Assembly (NCBI GenBank): GCA_011522845.1
Contig: WTIF01000177.1
Location: 6,484-41,335, forward strand
Length of the DNA: 34,852 nt
DNA from: Deltaproteobacteria bacterium
Lineage (GTDB): Bacteria > SAR324 > NAC60-12
Reading direction: 5' to 3'
Shown in pieces: positions 1-7,421 of this stretch (its first letter is position 1; each line of letters opens with the position of its first letter). The notes below the pieces were generated by a model, which was given only the letters and a program-made list of their open reading frames with translations, was not told the DNA's origin and searched no databases. The position numbers and the translations under genes were made by a program.

Positions 1-321
1 CATCTGACCCAATTTCGCTGAATCCAGCTCATCTTCGGTGGGCCATTCCTTACCCAGCGTCATCGCCAGAGTGCCATAGAGTGGACCAGAGGCTCCACCG
101 ACTTTCATCACCATGGTCATCCCCACCGCTTTCAGAGCCTCAGCTGTTGGTTTGGCTGTGATACTGTCCAAATCAGCAAGCACGTTCTCCAGGCCTCTCT
201 TCATGTTGATGCCATGATCACCATCACCAATAGCTTGATCCAAAGCTGTGAGGTGTTCTGCCTGGGCAATCACTGCTTCTGCAGTTCCTTGAAGTAACGA
301 TCTAAGTAAGTCTGGAGTCAT
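1..321 (-). CDS. dhaL: DhaL-type dihydroxyacetone kinase subunit (DAK2 domain), 3' end outside window
   Basis: This reading frame is open to the left edge, so only the N-terminal 107 codons are present; DhaL proteins are usually about 210 residues. DhaL is the nucleotide-binding part of dihydroxyacetone kinase and phosphorylates dihydroxyacetone bound to DhaK, in the cytoplasm. The sequence shows the Mg-nucleotide aspartate cluster AIGDGDHGINM near residue 30 and the KVGGASGPLYGT motif near residue 75, both hallmarks of the DAK2 fold. The ATG at 321 has GGAG about 9 bases upstream. An in-frame ATG at 336 is possible but has no ribosome site. It lies 30 bases after the importer ATPase and is probably the last or next-to-last gene of that operon. 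Whether it uses ATP or a PTS donor (DhaM) cannot be told. Family assignment is firm; the true substrate is inferred and could be another small ketose or aldose. Confidence 0.88.
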   Translation of the reverse strand, partial: MTPDLLRSLLQGTAEAVIAQAEHLTALDQAIGDGDHGINMKRGLENVLADLDSITAKPTAEALKAVGMTMVMKVGGASGPLYGTLAMTLGKEWPTEDELDSAKLGQM

Positions 322-351
322 CTGTAGCTTCTCCATCAAGTTGGCTTGCCC

Positions 352-1377
352 TCAAGCAGACAAACGATTTCCGGATTGGTCAAAGAAAAGAGGTTGCACC
401 AATTCAAGGGCTACCCCATCACCTTCCTTCAGCAAGGTTGCCGGATCCGCGAGTAAGGTGAGATCTTGTCCTACACAGAGCAGATGCAGGTAGGTCTGGT
501 CACCAAGGTATTCAACCCGCTGAACTTGAGCTGGTACCGTGGCTTGGGTCTGCGTATCTACAGAATGCAATTGAACATGGTCTGTCCGCAATCCAAGCTG
601 TGTGGCGTTGGCAGGTGCCTGTACGGGCCATTCACTGCACAATGGCACGAGATTGATCGAGGGTTGCCCCAGTCGCTCAGCCACATAGGTATTTTTCGGC
701 TGTTCAAAGATCTCCTTGGGCGTGCCCAGTTGTACGAGTTCTCCCTCGCGGAGCACCCCAATGCGATCAGCCAGGGTCATTGCTTCCACCTGGTCATGGG
801 TCACATAAAGGATTGTTGCTCCAAGATTCTGTTGAATGTGCTTCAACTCCACTCGCAGTTCAGCTCGTAGCTTCGCATCCAGGGAAGAGAGCGGTTCATC
901 CATCAGATAGATGGTTGGCTTTCGTACCAGTGCCCGTCCAATCGCGACACGCTGCATCTCCCCACCAGATAAGGCCGTTGCTTTGTTTTCAAGTTTGTGG
1001 TTAATCCGCACCATCTTCGCTATTTCCTCAACCCGACTGGCAACGGCATCTTCAGAAAGACCGGATACAGGCGAGCGAAGCGGGAAGCTCAAGTTGTCTC
1101 GAACTGTCAGGTGTGGGTATAGCGAGTATTGCTGGAAAACAAACGCAACATCTCTTTCAGCGGGTTGAGACTTCGTCATGTCCAGGCCATTGATCCGAAT
1201 ACTTCCGGAATCTGCCTCTTCCAAACCAGCAATCAAGCGGAGGGTGGTTGTCTTGCCAGCTCCTGAGGGGCCCAACAAAACGACCAGTTCTCCATCCCCA
1301 ATGGTCAACTCGAGGTTGTTGATTGCAAGCGTGTCCCCGAAGCGTTTCTGTATTCCCTGGAGAGCTATCTCAGCCAT
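352..1377 (-). CDS. Sugar ABC transporter ATP-binding protein (MalK/UgpC family), second ATPase
   Basis: This 341-residue cytoplasmic ATPase would power the permease pair encoded upstream. It has Walker A GPSGAGKTT near residue 36, signature LSGGEMQRVAIGRA near 138, Walker B IYLMDEPLSSLD and switch histidine THDQ. The C-terminal third is a shortened TOBE/MalK-like regulatory domain. The ATG at 1377 has GGAGG 6 bases upstream and overlaps the end of the previous ATPase gene by 8 bases, so translation is likely coupled. Two non-identical ATPases in one operon suggest a heterodimer, as in the rhizobial glycerol importer GlpS/GlpT. Substrate cannot be read from the ATPase. Confidence 0.93.
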   Translation of the reverse strand: MAEIALQGIQKRFGDTLAINNLELTIGDGELVVLLGPSGAGKTTTLRLIAGLEEADSGSIRINGLDMTKSQPAERDVAFVFQQYSLYPHLTVRDNLSFPLRSPVSGLSEDAVASRVEEIAKMVRINHKLENKATALSGGEMQRVAIGRALVRKPTIYLMDEPLSSLDAKLRAELRVELKHIQQNLGATILYVTHDQVEAMTLADRIGVLREGELVQLGTPKEIFEQPKNTYVAERLGQPSINLVPLCSEWPVQAPANATQLGLRTDHVQLHSVDTQTQATVPAQVQRVEYLGDQTYLHLLCVGQDLTLLADPATLLKEGDGVALELVQPLFFDQSGNRLSA

Positions 1378-2464
1378 CAGTCACCTCCGTGGGCAATGCT
1401 TTTCCATCACTCTTATCAAATAGTGAGGCTCTCTGAGCAGCAAAGTTCAATCGCACTGATTGCCCTTCTCCAAATGAATGCGTGCTACGAACGCGAGATA
1501 GTGCTTGTCCGTAAGGAGTCTGGATGGTCAGAATCTGGGTGGTTCCCATGTATTCAACGGCACTGATTTCTCCTGGCAGGGGACCATTCTGCTCTGGAAG
1601 CAAGTGTTCCGGGCGAACACCCAAGACAAGATTGTCTGCTTGAACACCTTGGGTTGACGCAGGACAACAAAGTGTTCCACAACCATCAGCTGGCAGAGTG
1701 ATCTCCGTTTGTCCAGGCTCCAGCGCATTGGGCAAGGCGAGCAAATTCATCGGTGGAGATCCGATAAAATCAGCGACATACATGGTTGCTGGCTTATTGT
1801 AGATCTCGCTTGGTGTCCCCAACTGCTCAATCACACCGTGATTCATCACCGCAATCCGGTCAGCCATGGCCATCGCCTCCAGTTGGTCATGCGTGACGTA
1901 AACCGTCGTTGCCTCAATTCGGTCATGCAATCCCTTCAGTTCCTGGCACATCAAATTACGGAATTCAGCGTCAAGAGCACCAAGAGGTTCATCCATCAGG
2001 AAAGCTTTTGGGCGACGAATGATTGCTCTTCCGAGGGCTACGCGTTGACGGTCACCACCAGATAACCCAGAGACAGAACGATTCAAAAGATGATCAATTC
2101 TCAGCAGACGAGCCGCTTCTTCAACTCGCTGCTTGATTTCTGAAGAAGGAGTCCCAATGCACTTTAGTGGGAAAGCCAGATTCTTCCGCACATTCATGTG
2201 CGGATAGAGCGCAAACAACTGGAAGACAAACGCAATGTCTCGTTGAGAAGCTGGCAGGAAAGTGACTTCTTCCTGATCCAACCGAATCTCACCAGAGGTG
2301 GGCAACTCCAATCCAGCAATCATTCGCAACGTTGTTGTTTTTCCACACCCGGAGGGCCCCAACATCACGAAGAATTCACCATTTTGAATCGTGAAGCTGG
2401 AGTCTTGAACCGCAACGAACTCCCCAAAGGATTTTTTCAGGCGACTGACTTGAATCTCGGCCAT
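1370..2464 (-). CDS. Sugar ABC transporter ATP-binding protein (MalK/UgpC family), first ATPase
   Basis: This 364-residue MalK-type ATPase is the partner of the ATPase that follows it. It shows Walker A GPSGCGKTT near residue 37, signature LSGGDRQRVALGRA near 134, Walker B FLMDEPLGALD and THDQ. A C-terminal TOBE-like domain includes GVRPEHLL. The length is typical of the family. The ATG at 2464 lies 3 bases after the stop of the small membrane protein gene. The N-terminal halves of the two ATPases are clearly paralogous but diverged, which points to an old duplication kept for a heterodimer rather than a recent copy. Confidence 0.93.
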   Translation of the reverse strand: MAEIQVSRLKKSFGEFVAVQDSSFTIQNGEFFVMLGPSGCGKTTTLRMIAGLELPTSGEIRLDQEEVTFLPASQRDIAFVFQLFALYPHMNVRKNLAFPLKCIGTPSSEIKQRVEEAARLLRIDHLLNRSVSGLSGGDRQRVALGRAIIRRPKAFLMDEPLGALDAEFRNLMCQELKGLHDRIEATTVYVTHDQLEAMAMADRIAVMNHGVIEQLGTPSEIYNKPATMYVADFIGSPPMNLLALPNALEPGQTEITLPADGCGTLCCPASTQGVQADNLVLGVRPEHLLPEQNGPLPGEISAVEYMGTTQILTIQTPYGQALSRVRSTHSFGEGQSVRLNFAAQRASLFDKSDGKALPTEVTDG

Positions 2465-2467
2465 TTA

Positions 2468-2662
2468 CTATTCCGGGAAGTGGCTCACGATGATGAACAA
2501 AACGGTGCCTGTGAGGATCACCACGAAGGAGTAGGTGTAGAGCACGAGTAAAAAGGGCTGCATCAGCATCACCACTCCAAGCAGAATGATCACTGTAGCA
2601 ATCCACTCCCAAAAATTTCTACGAAAGTAGCGCCGAAGGCTCGATGTTGTGTTCTCTGGCAT
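2468..2662 (-). CDS. Small two-helix membrane protein in ABC importer operon
   Basis: This 64-residue protein is not one I recognise. A basic N-terminus (SLRRYFRRNFWEW) precedes two hydrophobic stretches at about residues 20-38 and 42-59, joined by a short turn, so a helical hairpin in the inner membrane is likely. The start ATG has GAGGAG about 6 bases upstream, one of the best ribosome sites in this operon. The gene sits 11 bases after the second permease and 3 bases before the first ATPase, so it is almost certainly translated with the importer. Small membrane proteins occur at this position in some rhizobial polyol importers (GlpU in glp operons), but I see no clear sequence match. Role as an accessory subunit is inference from position only. 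Confidence 0.78.
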   Translation of the reverse strand: MPENTTSSLRRYFRRNFWEWIATVIILLGVVMLMQPFLLVLYTYSFVVILTGTVLFIIVSHFPE

Positions 2663-2673
2663 CAGGCTCCTCT

Positions 2674-3612
2674 TTATTTGCGGACAGCGCCGAAAGTGAT
2701 TCCACGTAGCAGATGCTTGCGGAGCATGATCGTGAAGAACACGATAGGTACCAGAAAGAGTGTTGCGCCAGCTGCTACTGCAGGCCAGTCTAGCCCTCCT
2801 TCTCCAATGATGGTTGGAATGAAAGGTGGTGCCGTCTGGGCGGTGCCTGAGGTCAATAAGAGGGCAAAGGCATATTCATTCCAACTGAAGATCAGACAGA
2901 AGATTGCGGTTGCTGCGATACCCGTGGTTGCCTGGGGCAAGACCACTTTCCGGAAAGACTGGAAACGAGAGTAGCCATCAATCATCGCAGCTTCCTCATA
3001 TTCCCGCGGAATCTCATCAATGAATCCCTTCAGCAGCCAGACCGCCAAGGAGATGTTGACCGCCGTATAGAGCAGGATCATACCTAGGTGGGTGTCTGCC
3101 AAGCCCAGCTCGCGATACATCAAAAAGATGGGAATCGCCACAGCGATTGGAGGCATCATCCGAGTGGAGAGGATGAAAAACATCAGGTCATCTTTGAGCG
3201 GAATTTTAAAGCGTGAGAAGGCATAGGCCGCCAAGGTTCCCAAAAAGACCGAAAGAAACGTGGAACCAAAACCGATGATGATGGAATTGAGAAATCGCTG
3301 CCCAAACTTGGAAGGGCCTGCGATCACCATGCTTCGTGATCGCACCAATTCATCGTACCAGGTTTCGGGAGGCGGCAATGTTTCCATGTACTCCGGCGTT
3401 TGCCGAGTTCGAGTGGTGAAGACATTGACGTAGCCTTCCATGGTTGGGGAGAACACCATTTTGGGAGGGTAGCTGATCGAATCCTGAGGTGACTTGAAAC
3501 CCGTTAGGAAGATCCAAATCAGCGGAATGATGCTGACCAATGCATACACAATAACGAGTCCAGCAGCTAGTCGCTTGCCCCAAGGCTTTTCGTGTGGAGG
3601 TGCGGAACTCAT
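2674..3612 (-). CDS. Sugar ABC transporter permease (MalG type)
   Basis: This inner-membrane permease is 312 residues from the chosen start, with about six transmembrane helices. The first helix (VIVYALVSIIPLIWIFLTGF) is followed by a long periplasmic segment. The EAA loop that contacts the ATPase is visible as EYEEAAMIDGYSRFQSF, and the C-terminus HLLRGITFGAVRK is typical of MalG-like partners. The ORF track starts at 3714, but that runs deep into the previous permease. The ATG at 3612 (MSSAPPHEK) gives an ATGA overlap with the upstream stop and a normal family length. Confidence 0.92.
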   Translation of the reverse strand: MSSAPPHEKPWGKRLAAGLVIVYALVSIIPLIWIFLTGFKSPQDSISYPPKMVFSPTMEGYVNVFTTRTRQTPEYMETLPPPETWYDELVRSRSMVIAGPSKFGQRFLNSIIIGFGSTFLSVFLGTLAAYAFSRFKIPLKDDLMFFILSTRMMPPIAVAIPIFLMYRELGLADTHLGMILLYTAVNISLAVWLLKGFIDEIPREYEEAAMIDGYSRFQSFRKVVLPQATTGIAATAIFCLIFSWNEYAFALLLTSGTAQTAPPFIPTIIGEGGLDWPAVAAGATLFLVPIVFFTIMLRKHLLRGITFGAVRK

Positions 3613-4571
3613 CGTTGCTTCACCGCATTGAGAGCTTTGACGTAGATGTTCGCTACGCCGAAGACAGTCACAAACAGAATAATGGCAAAGGCCGAAGAGT
3701 AGCCAGTTCGCCACTTCTCAAAGGCTTCTCGCTTCAAGTTGATGGAAGCCAATTCGGTTACTGATCCGGGGCCACCGTTGGTCAATTCCACTACGAGGTC
3801 GAACATCTTAAAGTTCTCAATCGCCCGAAACAACACTGCCAACATCAAGAAAGGCAGCACCATCGGAACTGTAATCGACCAGAACTGACGCCACTTTGAG
3901 GCTCGATCAACTTCCGCCGCCTCATAGATGTAATCGGGAATTGATCGCAACCCAGCCAGGCAAATCAGCATGATGTATGGTGTCCACATCCAGGTATCAA
4001 CGATGACAATGGACCAAGGTGCTAAGTTGACATCGCCCAGCATCTGAAAAGATGAAGGATCTGCACCTGTGAAGAAAGCGATGATGTAATTGAAAAGACC
4101 AATCTGGGGTTGATAGAGAAAGCGCCAGAAATTTCCCACTACTGCCGGTGAAAGCATCATCGGCAGCAGGATCAACGTGGTCCAGAAAGAGTGTCCTTTG
4201 AATTGCTTGTTCAGCAGCCAGGCTAGGCCAAAGCCTAGGAGTACCTGCAGCAGCATCGTCCAAATCAGAAAATGTGCGGTCGTCTGCAAGGTGATCCAGA
4301 TATCTGCATCACCTAGCACACGCTCGTAGTTTCTTAGACCAATGAACTTTTCACCACGGGCAGCACGGTTGGCTTTGTAATTGGTAAAGGATAGTTGAAT
4401 CGTCCAAATCAACGGGAAGATATTGATCGCCAACAACAGTAGGATTGTTGGAGTCACAAAGAGCCAGGCAATGGCTCGATCTGACAGTCCTCTCACCTGT
4501 CTGGCGACAGGCGCAGGTGTCGCGACAGCTGCAGAGGTAGCAATTTTTTGGAGGATGGAAGGACCAGACAT
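3609..4571 (-). CDS. Sugar ABC transporter permease (MalF/UgpA type)
   Basis: This 320-residue inner-membrane permease pairs with the MalG-type protein encoded next. A cytoplasmic N-terminus of about 30 residues is followed by a first helix (WLFVTPTILLLLAINIFPLIW) and about five more. The EAA loop reads YIYEAAEVDRASKWRQFW, and the TNGGPG motif typical of MalF-like sugar permeases is present near residue 268. The start ATG has GGAG 4-5 bases upstream. It is separated from the binding-protein gene by 71 bases holding a strong stem-loop. Confidence 0.93.
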   Translation of the reverse strand: MSGPSILQKIATSAAVATPAPVARQVRGLSDRAIAWLFVTPTILLLLAINIFPLIWTIQLSFTNYKANRAARGEKFIGLRNYERVLGDADIWITLQTTAHFLIWTMLLQVLLGFGLAWLLNKQFKGHSFWTTLILLPMMLSPAVVGNFWRFLYQPQIGLFNYIIAFFTGADPSSFQMLGDVNLAPWSIVIVDTWMWTPYIMLICLAGLRSIPDYIYEAAEVDRASKWRQFWSITVPMVLPFLMLAVLFRAIENFKMFDLVVELTNGGPGSVTELASINLKREAFEKWRTGYSSAFAIILFVTVFGVANIYVKALNAVKQR

Positions 4572-4595
4572 CGGGCTCCGCTTAGTTAAATCTGA

Positions 4596-4635
4596 TCACA
4601 GGAATTCAACTGCCAGTAACAGTGAATTCCTGTGA
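4596..4635 (-). terminator. Intercistronic stem-loop between binding protein and permease genes
   Basis: A perfect 13-base inverted repeat (TCACAGGAATTCA / TGAATTCCTGTGA) with a 14-base loop fills most of the gap between the two genes. It begins 8 bases after the binding-protein stop codon in the direction of transcription. No long U-run follows, so it is more likely a leaky terminator or an RNA 3'-end stabiliser than a full stop. Such hairpins after binding-protein genes are known to keep that mRNA more abundant than the permease mRNA (for example malE-malF). Confidence 0.75.
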
Positions 4636-4642
4636 ATTCATC

Positions 4643-5983
4643 TTAGAGCTTGCCTTCGTCTTCGAAGGTCTCTGTCCAGTCTTCGATCAGCTTGTCGAGT
4701 GCTTCTTGAGCGGTTCCTTGATCAGCAACCACAAAGTCATGCACACGCTTCTGCATCGCCAGCAGCAACTCTGCATAAGCAGGCTCCTGCCAGAAATCCT
4801 GCACTCCATCCATCGCCTTCAGGAAGTCTGCAGCAAACGGCTGGGTGTTGGCAAAGCCTGGATCCAAAAGAACAGACTTGTGGCAGGAGTATCCACCTAA
4901 TGACCACCACTTCTTCTGAACTTCAGGAGAAGCAAACCACTTGATGTACTCCAGGGCCTGATCTTTCTTCTCAGAGTAGGAAACCACGGAGATTCCCTGT
5001 CCACCCAATGTAGAAGCTTCCACTTTCTGACCTGGGTTCACGAAGAAACCAATCTTGTCACCACCAACCACAGGATCTTTGTGGAGCCCTGGGAAGAAGG
5101 CGAACCAGTTCATCATCATGGCAACTTGCCCGGACTTGAAAGCATCGAGTCCCTCTTCCATGTAGCTATCGGTGTAGCCTGGAGGAGTACAGCACTTGTA
5201 GAGTTCCTTGTAGAATTCCAACGCTGCTACAGCATCCGGTGAGTTAACAAAGCCTTCCATGTCATAAGGCTTGTTGGGATTCTGGTACTGAAAACCCCAG
5301 GAGTAAAGAGCACCAGTCGCACCCATCGTGATTCCCTCAGATCCACGCTCGGTGAAGATCGCAGCACCATAGACACGCTTCCCATCAATATCTCGCCCCT
5401 GGAAGAACTCGGCAATGTCCTTCATCTCTGTCCAGGTCTTTGGCGGCTCCAGATCACGTCCGTACTTGGACTTGAATTCTGAACGCAGTGCTGGTCGTGA
5501 GAACCAATCCTTGCGATAGACCCAGCCGTTGGCATCACCCATCGCTGGCAGAGCCCAGTAGTTGGGGCTCCCTTTTGGCCAGGTGGAGTAGGCGTAAACA
5601 GTTGCCGGCAGGAAGTCATCCATTGAAATGCCTTCCTTATCGAAGAAGCTGTTTAGCTTAACGTAGTGCCCGTTCTCAGCAGAACCACCGATCCACTGAC
5701 TGTCCCCAATCAGCAGGTCACAAAGTTTACCGCCAGAGTTCAGTTCGTTTAGCATTCGGTCAGCATAATTGGGCCAAGGCACGAACTCGAAATTCATTTC
5801 TATTCCGCTCTGGGCTGTGAAGTCCTTGGACATCTCAACCAGGGCGTTTGCAGGGTCCCAAGCAGCCCAGCAAAGAGTGAGACTTTGGGCTTGAGCCTTC
5901 TGGCTCGGTGCCGCCATGACCGTCAGTGCCAGTGCGGCACCAGCTGCGGTCTGCAGCATTGACTTGATCCATCCCTTTTTCAT
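4643..5983 (-). CDS. Extracellular sugar-type solute-binding protein (family 1 SBP)
   Basis: This is a 446-residue periplasmic binding protein of the sugar/polyol type that would deliver substrate to the permease pair. A Sec signal peptide covers about residues 1-32, with a lysine-rich start, a hydrophobic core and an AQAQ cleavage region. The mature part begins SLTLCWAAWDP. Motifs common in this family include NELNSGGKLCDLLIGDSQW and the C-terminal hinge region EYIKWFASPEVQKKWW. Start ATG 5983 has GAGAGGA about 5 bases upstream. Four cysteines or more are present, so disulphides are possible. The ligand is unknown; the nearby Gfo/Idh/MocA dehydrogenase, TIM-barrel isomerase and DhaL point to a sugar, anhydrosugar or polyol. 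The sequence does not resemble rhizobial GlpV, which argues against glycerol. Confidence 0.92.
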   Translation of the reverse strand: MKKGWIKSMLQTAAGAALALTVMAAPSQKAQAQSLTLCWAAWDPANALVEMSKDFTAQSGIEMNFEFVPWPNYADRMLNELNSGGKLCDLLIGDSQWIGGSAENGHYVKLNSFFDKEGISMDDFLPATVYAYSTWPKGSPNYWALPAMGDANGWVYRKDWFSRPALRSEFKSKYGRDLEPPKTWTEMKDIAEFFQGRDIDGKRVYGAAIFTERGSEGITMGATGALYSWGFQYQNPNKPYDMEGFVNSPDAVAALEFYKELYKCCTPPGYTDSYMEEGLDAFKSGQVAMMMNWFAFFPGLHKDPVVGGDKIGFFVNPGQKVEASTLGGQGISVVSYSEKKDQALEYIKWFASPEVQKKWWSLGGYSCHKSVLLDPGFANTQPFAADFLKAMDGVQDFWQEPAYAELLLAMQKRVHDFVVADQGTAQEALDKLIEDWTETFEDEGKL

Positions 5984-6010
5984 GATTCCTCTCTTGTTAA
6001 GGAGATCTCA

Positions 6011-6077
6011 TCACCCGATCTGAAATGATTCCGGGTGAACAGTTTTCGCTCATTTCAGGCTCCGGAATCGACTCCGG
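6011..6077 (-). promoter_or_regulatory. Leader/operator region with overlapping inverted repeats
   Basis: The segment just upstream of the binding-protein gene contains three perfect inverted repeats that cross one another: TCACCCG/CGGGTGA (6011-6017 with 6032-6038), TGAAATGA/TCATTTCA (6021-6028 with 6050-6057) and GATTCCGG/CCGGAATC (6027-6034 with 6062-6069). A further CCGGA/TCCGG hairpin lies at 6062-6077. Because the arms overlap, the pairings cannot all form at once. This suggests either a switching RNA leader or a cluster of protein operators. No known riboswitch class is recognised. Confidence 0.5.
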
Positions 6078-6098
6078 TCTGTTGCGCAAAGCGCTAAA

Positions 6099-6117
6099 TT
6101 AGTAAACGTAAAACTAA
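6099..6117. promoter_or_regulatory. Possible regulator-binding site (imperfect palindrome centred on ACGT)
   Basis: The sequence TTAGTAAACGTAAAACTAA has outer arms TTAGT/ACTAA and a central AACGT step, a layout seen in LacI-family operators. It lies in an AT-rich stretch about 115 bases upstream of the importer's first gene, where a promoter would be expected. No repressor gene is present in the window to support it. Confidence 0.3.
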
Positions 6118-6180
6118 ACAAAATAAAGAAAAAAATGCGCTGAACATAAATTTCGCACTTGCACAATCAGATAGAATGGG

Positions 6181-6204
6181 AGCTGAAAAGGGAATAGGTC
6201 AGCT
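6181..6204 (-). terminator. Short inverted repeat at the end of the oxidoreductase gene
   Basis: AGCTGA and TCAGCT form a 6-base stem with a 12-base loop that overlaps the stop codon of the Gfo/Idh/MocA gene. There is no T-run after it, so termination would be weak at best. Confidence 0.2.
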
Positions 6205-7377
6205 GTTTAGTGAAGTCCACACTCCGCCATTTTTGTGGGAACGCAACACGGCATCAACAAAACGCATCCCTTGTAGACCTTCTTCCAAATCAGGGAAAGT
6301 CACCTCGTCTGGTCGATCTTTTCCGTTGCGCTTGGCTTCAATTGCATCCGCCACTTCACGATAGATGGTAGCAAATCCTTCGAGGTAGCCCTCTGGATGC
6401 CCTGGTGGAATTCTGGTGACCCTCTCAGCAGCACCTGTCAAGCCAGGGCCACCTCGTCCAAGTAAGCGAGAAGGCTCCCCAAGAGGTGAGAACGTTAAAT
6501 AATTCGGGTTTTCCTGAGACCAACTCAGGCCGGCTTTGTCTCCATAAATCCGCAGACGTAGTCCATTTTCATTGCCAGGGGCCACTTGACTCGCCCAAAG
6601 CATACCTTTGGCGCCCCCTTCAAAGCGCAGCAACACGTGGACGTTATCATCAAGCTGTCTTCCGTCAACAAAAGAATTCAGGTCTGCCAATACACTCGCT
6701 GGAGTTAGTCCCGAGACAAAACAGGCTAAATGGAAGGCATGGGTTCCAATATCTCCGAGACATCCACCTCCTCCAGCCTGATTCGGATCTGTTCGCCAGG
6801 AAGCTTGCTTTTGCCCTGTGTCTTCTAACTTTTCGCTCAGCCAATCCTGAGGATATTCCGCTTGAACCACTCGAAGCTTTCCAAGTTCTCCACTAGCGAT
6901 GATTTCACGAGCATGTCGAATCAACGGATAGCCGCTGTAGTTGTAAGTTACAGCAAAAAGACGGTCCTTCTCCTTAACAAGCTCAGATAGTCCCTCCGTG
7001 TCCGCAAGATGAGCAGCCAGCGGTTTATCACAAATCACATGGATTCCCGCTTCCACAAAGGCCTTGGCAATCGGAACATGCAAATGATTTGGGGTAACGA
7101 TCACGACTGCCTCAATTCCATCAGGACGAGCCGCTTCCTGCTGAGCCATTTCTTGGTAGCTCCCGTAACAACGGTCCGAGGCAATTCCAATCGCTTGACC
7201 GGAACGCTTTGAACGCTCGGCTTCTGAACTCAAAGCCCCTGCAACCAGCTCAAAACGGTCATCAATACGAGCTGCAATGCGATGCACTGCTCCAATAAAG
7301 GCACCTTCGCCACCACCCACCATTCCATAGGGAATGCGTCGGAAGTTCGAACTGGTTTCATGCGCTTCAATCGTCAT
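6199..7377 (-). CDS. Gfo/Idh/MocA family NAD(P)-dependent oxidoreductase
   Basis: This 392-residue cytoplasmic dehydrogenase would act on a sugar, inositol or anhydrosugar. The N-terminal Rossmann fold opens with GMVGGGEGAFIG. It is followed by VVIVTPNHLHVP and the family lysine motif CDKPLAAH near residue 120. The C-terminal α/β domain has CLGDIGTHAFH, which carries the conserved Asp and His of the active site. The ORF track begins at a TTG at 7389, but the ATG at 7377 has GGAGG 6 bases upstream and is the better start. The gene follows the cation transporter with about 44 bases between them. The pairing of this enzyme with a COG1082-type TIM-barrel protein is common in sugar catabolism loci, including levoglucosan and 3-keto-sugar pathways, so such a substrate is plausible but unproven. 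Confidence 0.9.
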   Translation of the reverse strand: MTIEAHETSSNFRRIPYGMVGGGEGAFIGAVHRIAARIDDRFELVAGALSSEAERSKRSGQAIGIASDRCYGSYQEMAQQEAARPDGIEAVVIVTPNHLHVPIAKAFVEAGIHVICDKPLAAHLADTEGLSELVKEKDRLFAVTYNYSGYPLIRHAREIIASGELGKLRVVQAEYPQDWLSEKLEDTGQKQASWRTDPNQAGGGGCLGDIGTHAFHLACFVSGLTPASVLADLNSFVDGRQLDDNVHVLLRFEGGAKGMLWASQVAPGNENGLRLRIYGDKAGLSWSQENPNYLTFSPLGEPSRLLGRGGPGLTGAAERVTRIPPGHPEGYLEGFATIYREVADAIEAKRNGKDRPDEVTFPDLEEGLQGMRFVDAVLRSHKNGGVWTSLNS

Positions 7378-7421
7378 GTAATCCTCCAAAAATTTATTTT
7401 AGTAATGAAAAGATTCTTTGG

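Noticed and set aside
466-870. 134-residue plus-strand ORF
   Set aside because: It lies entirely opposite the well-supported ABC ATPase gene and shows no family motifs; it is a shadow frame.
3613-3714. Extended start of the MalG-type permease
   Set aside because: The extension is the out-of-frame end of the upstream permease; ATG 3612 overlaps its stop.
352-5983. Rhizobial-type glycerol importer GlpSTPQV
   Set aside because: Two ATPases and a small membrane protein resemble that layout, but the binding protein does not look like GlpV and the gene order differs, so I did not assign glycerol.
6084-6094. GCGCAAAGCGC palindrome as an operator
   Set aside because: Short 4-base arms with a 3-base centre could be chance; nothing else supports it.
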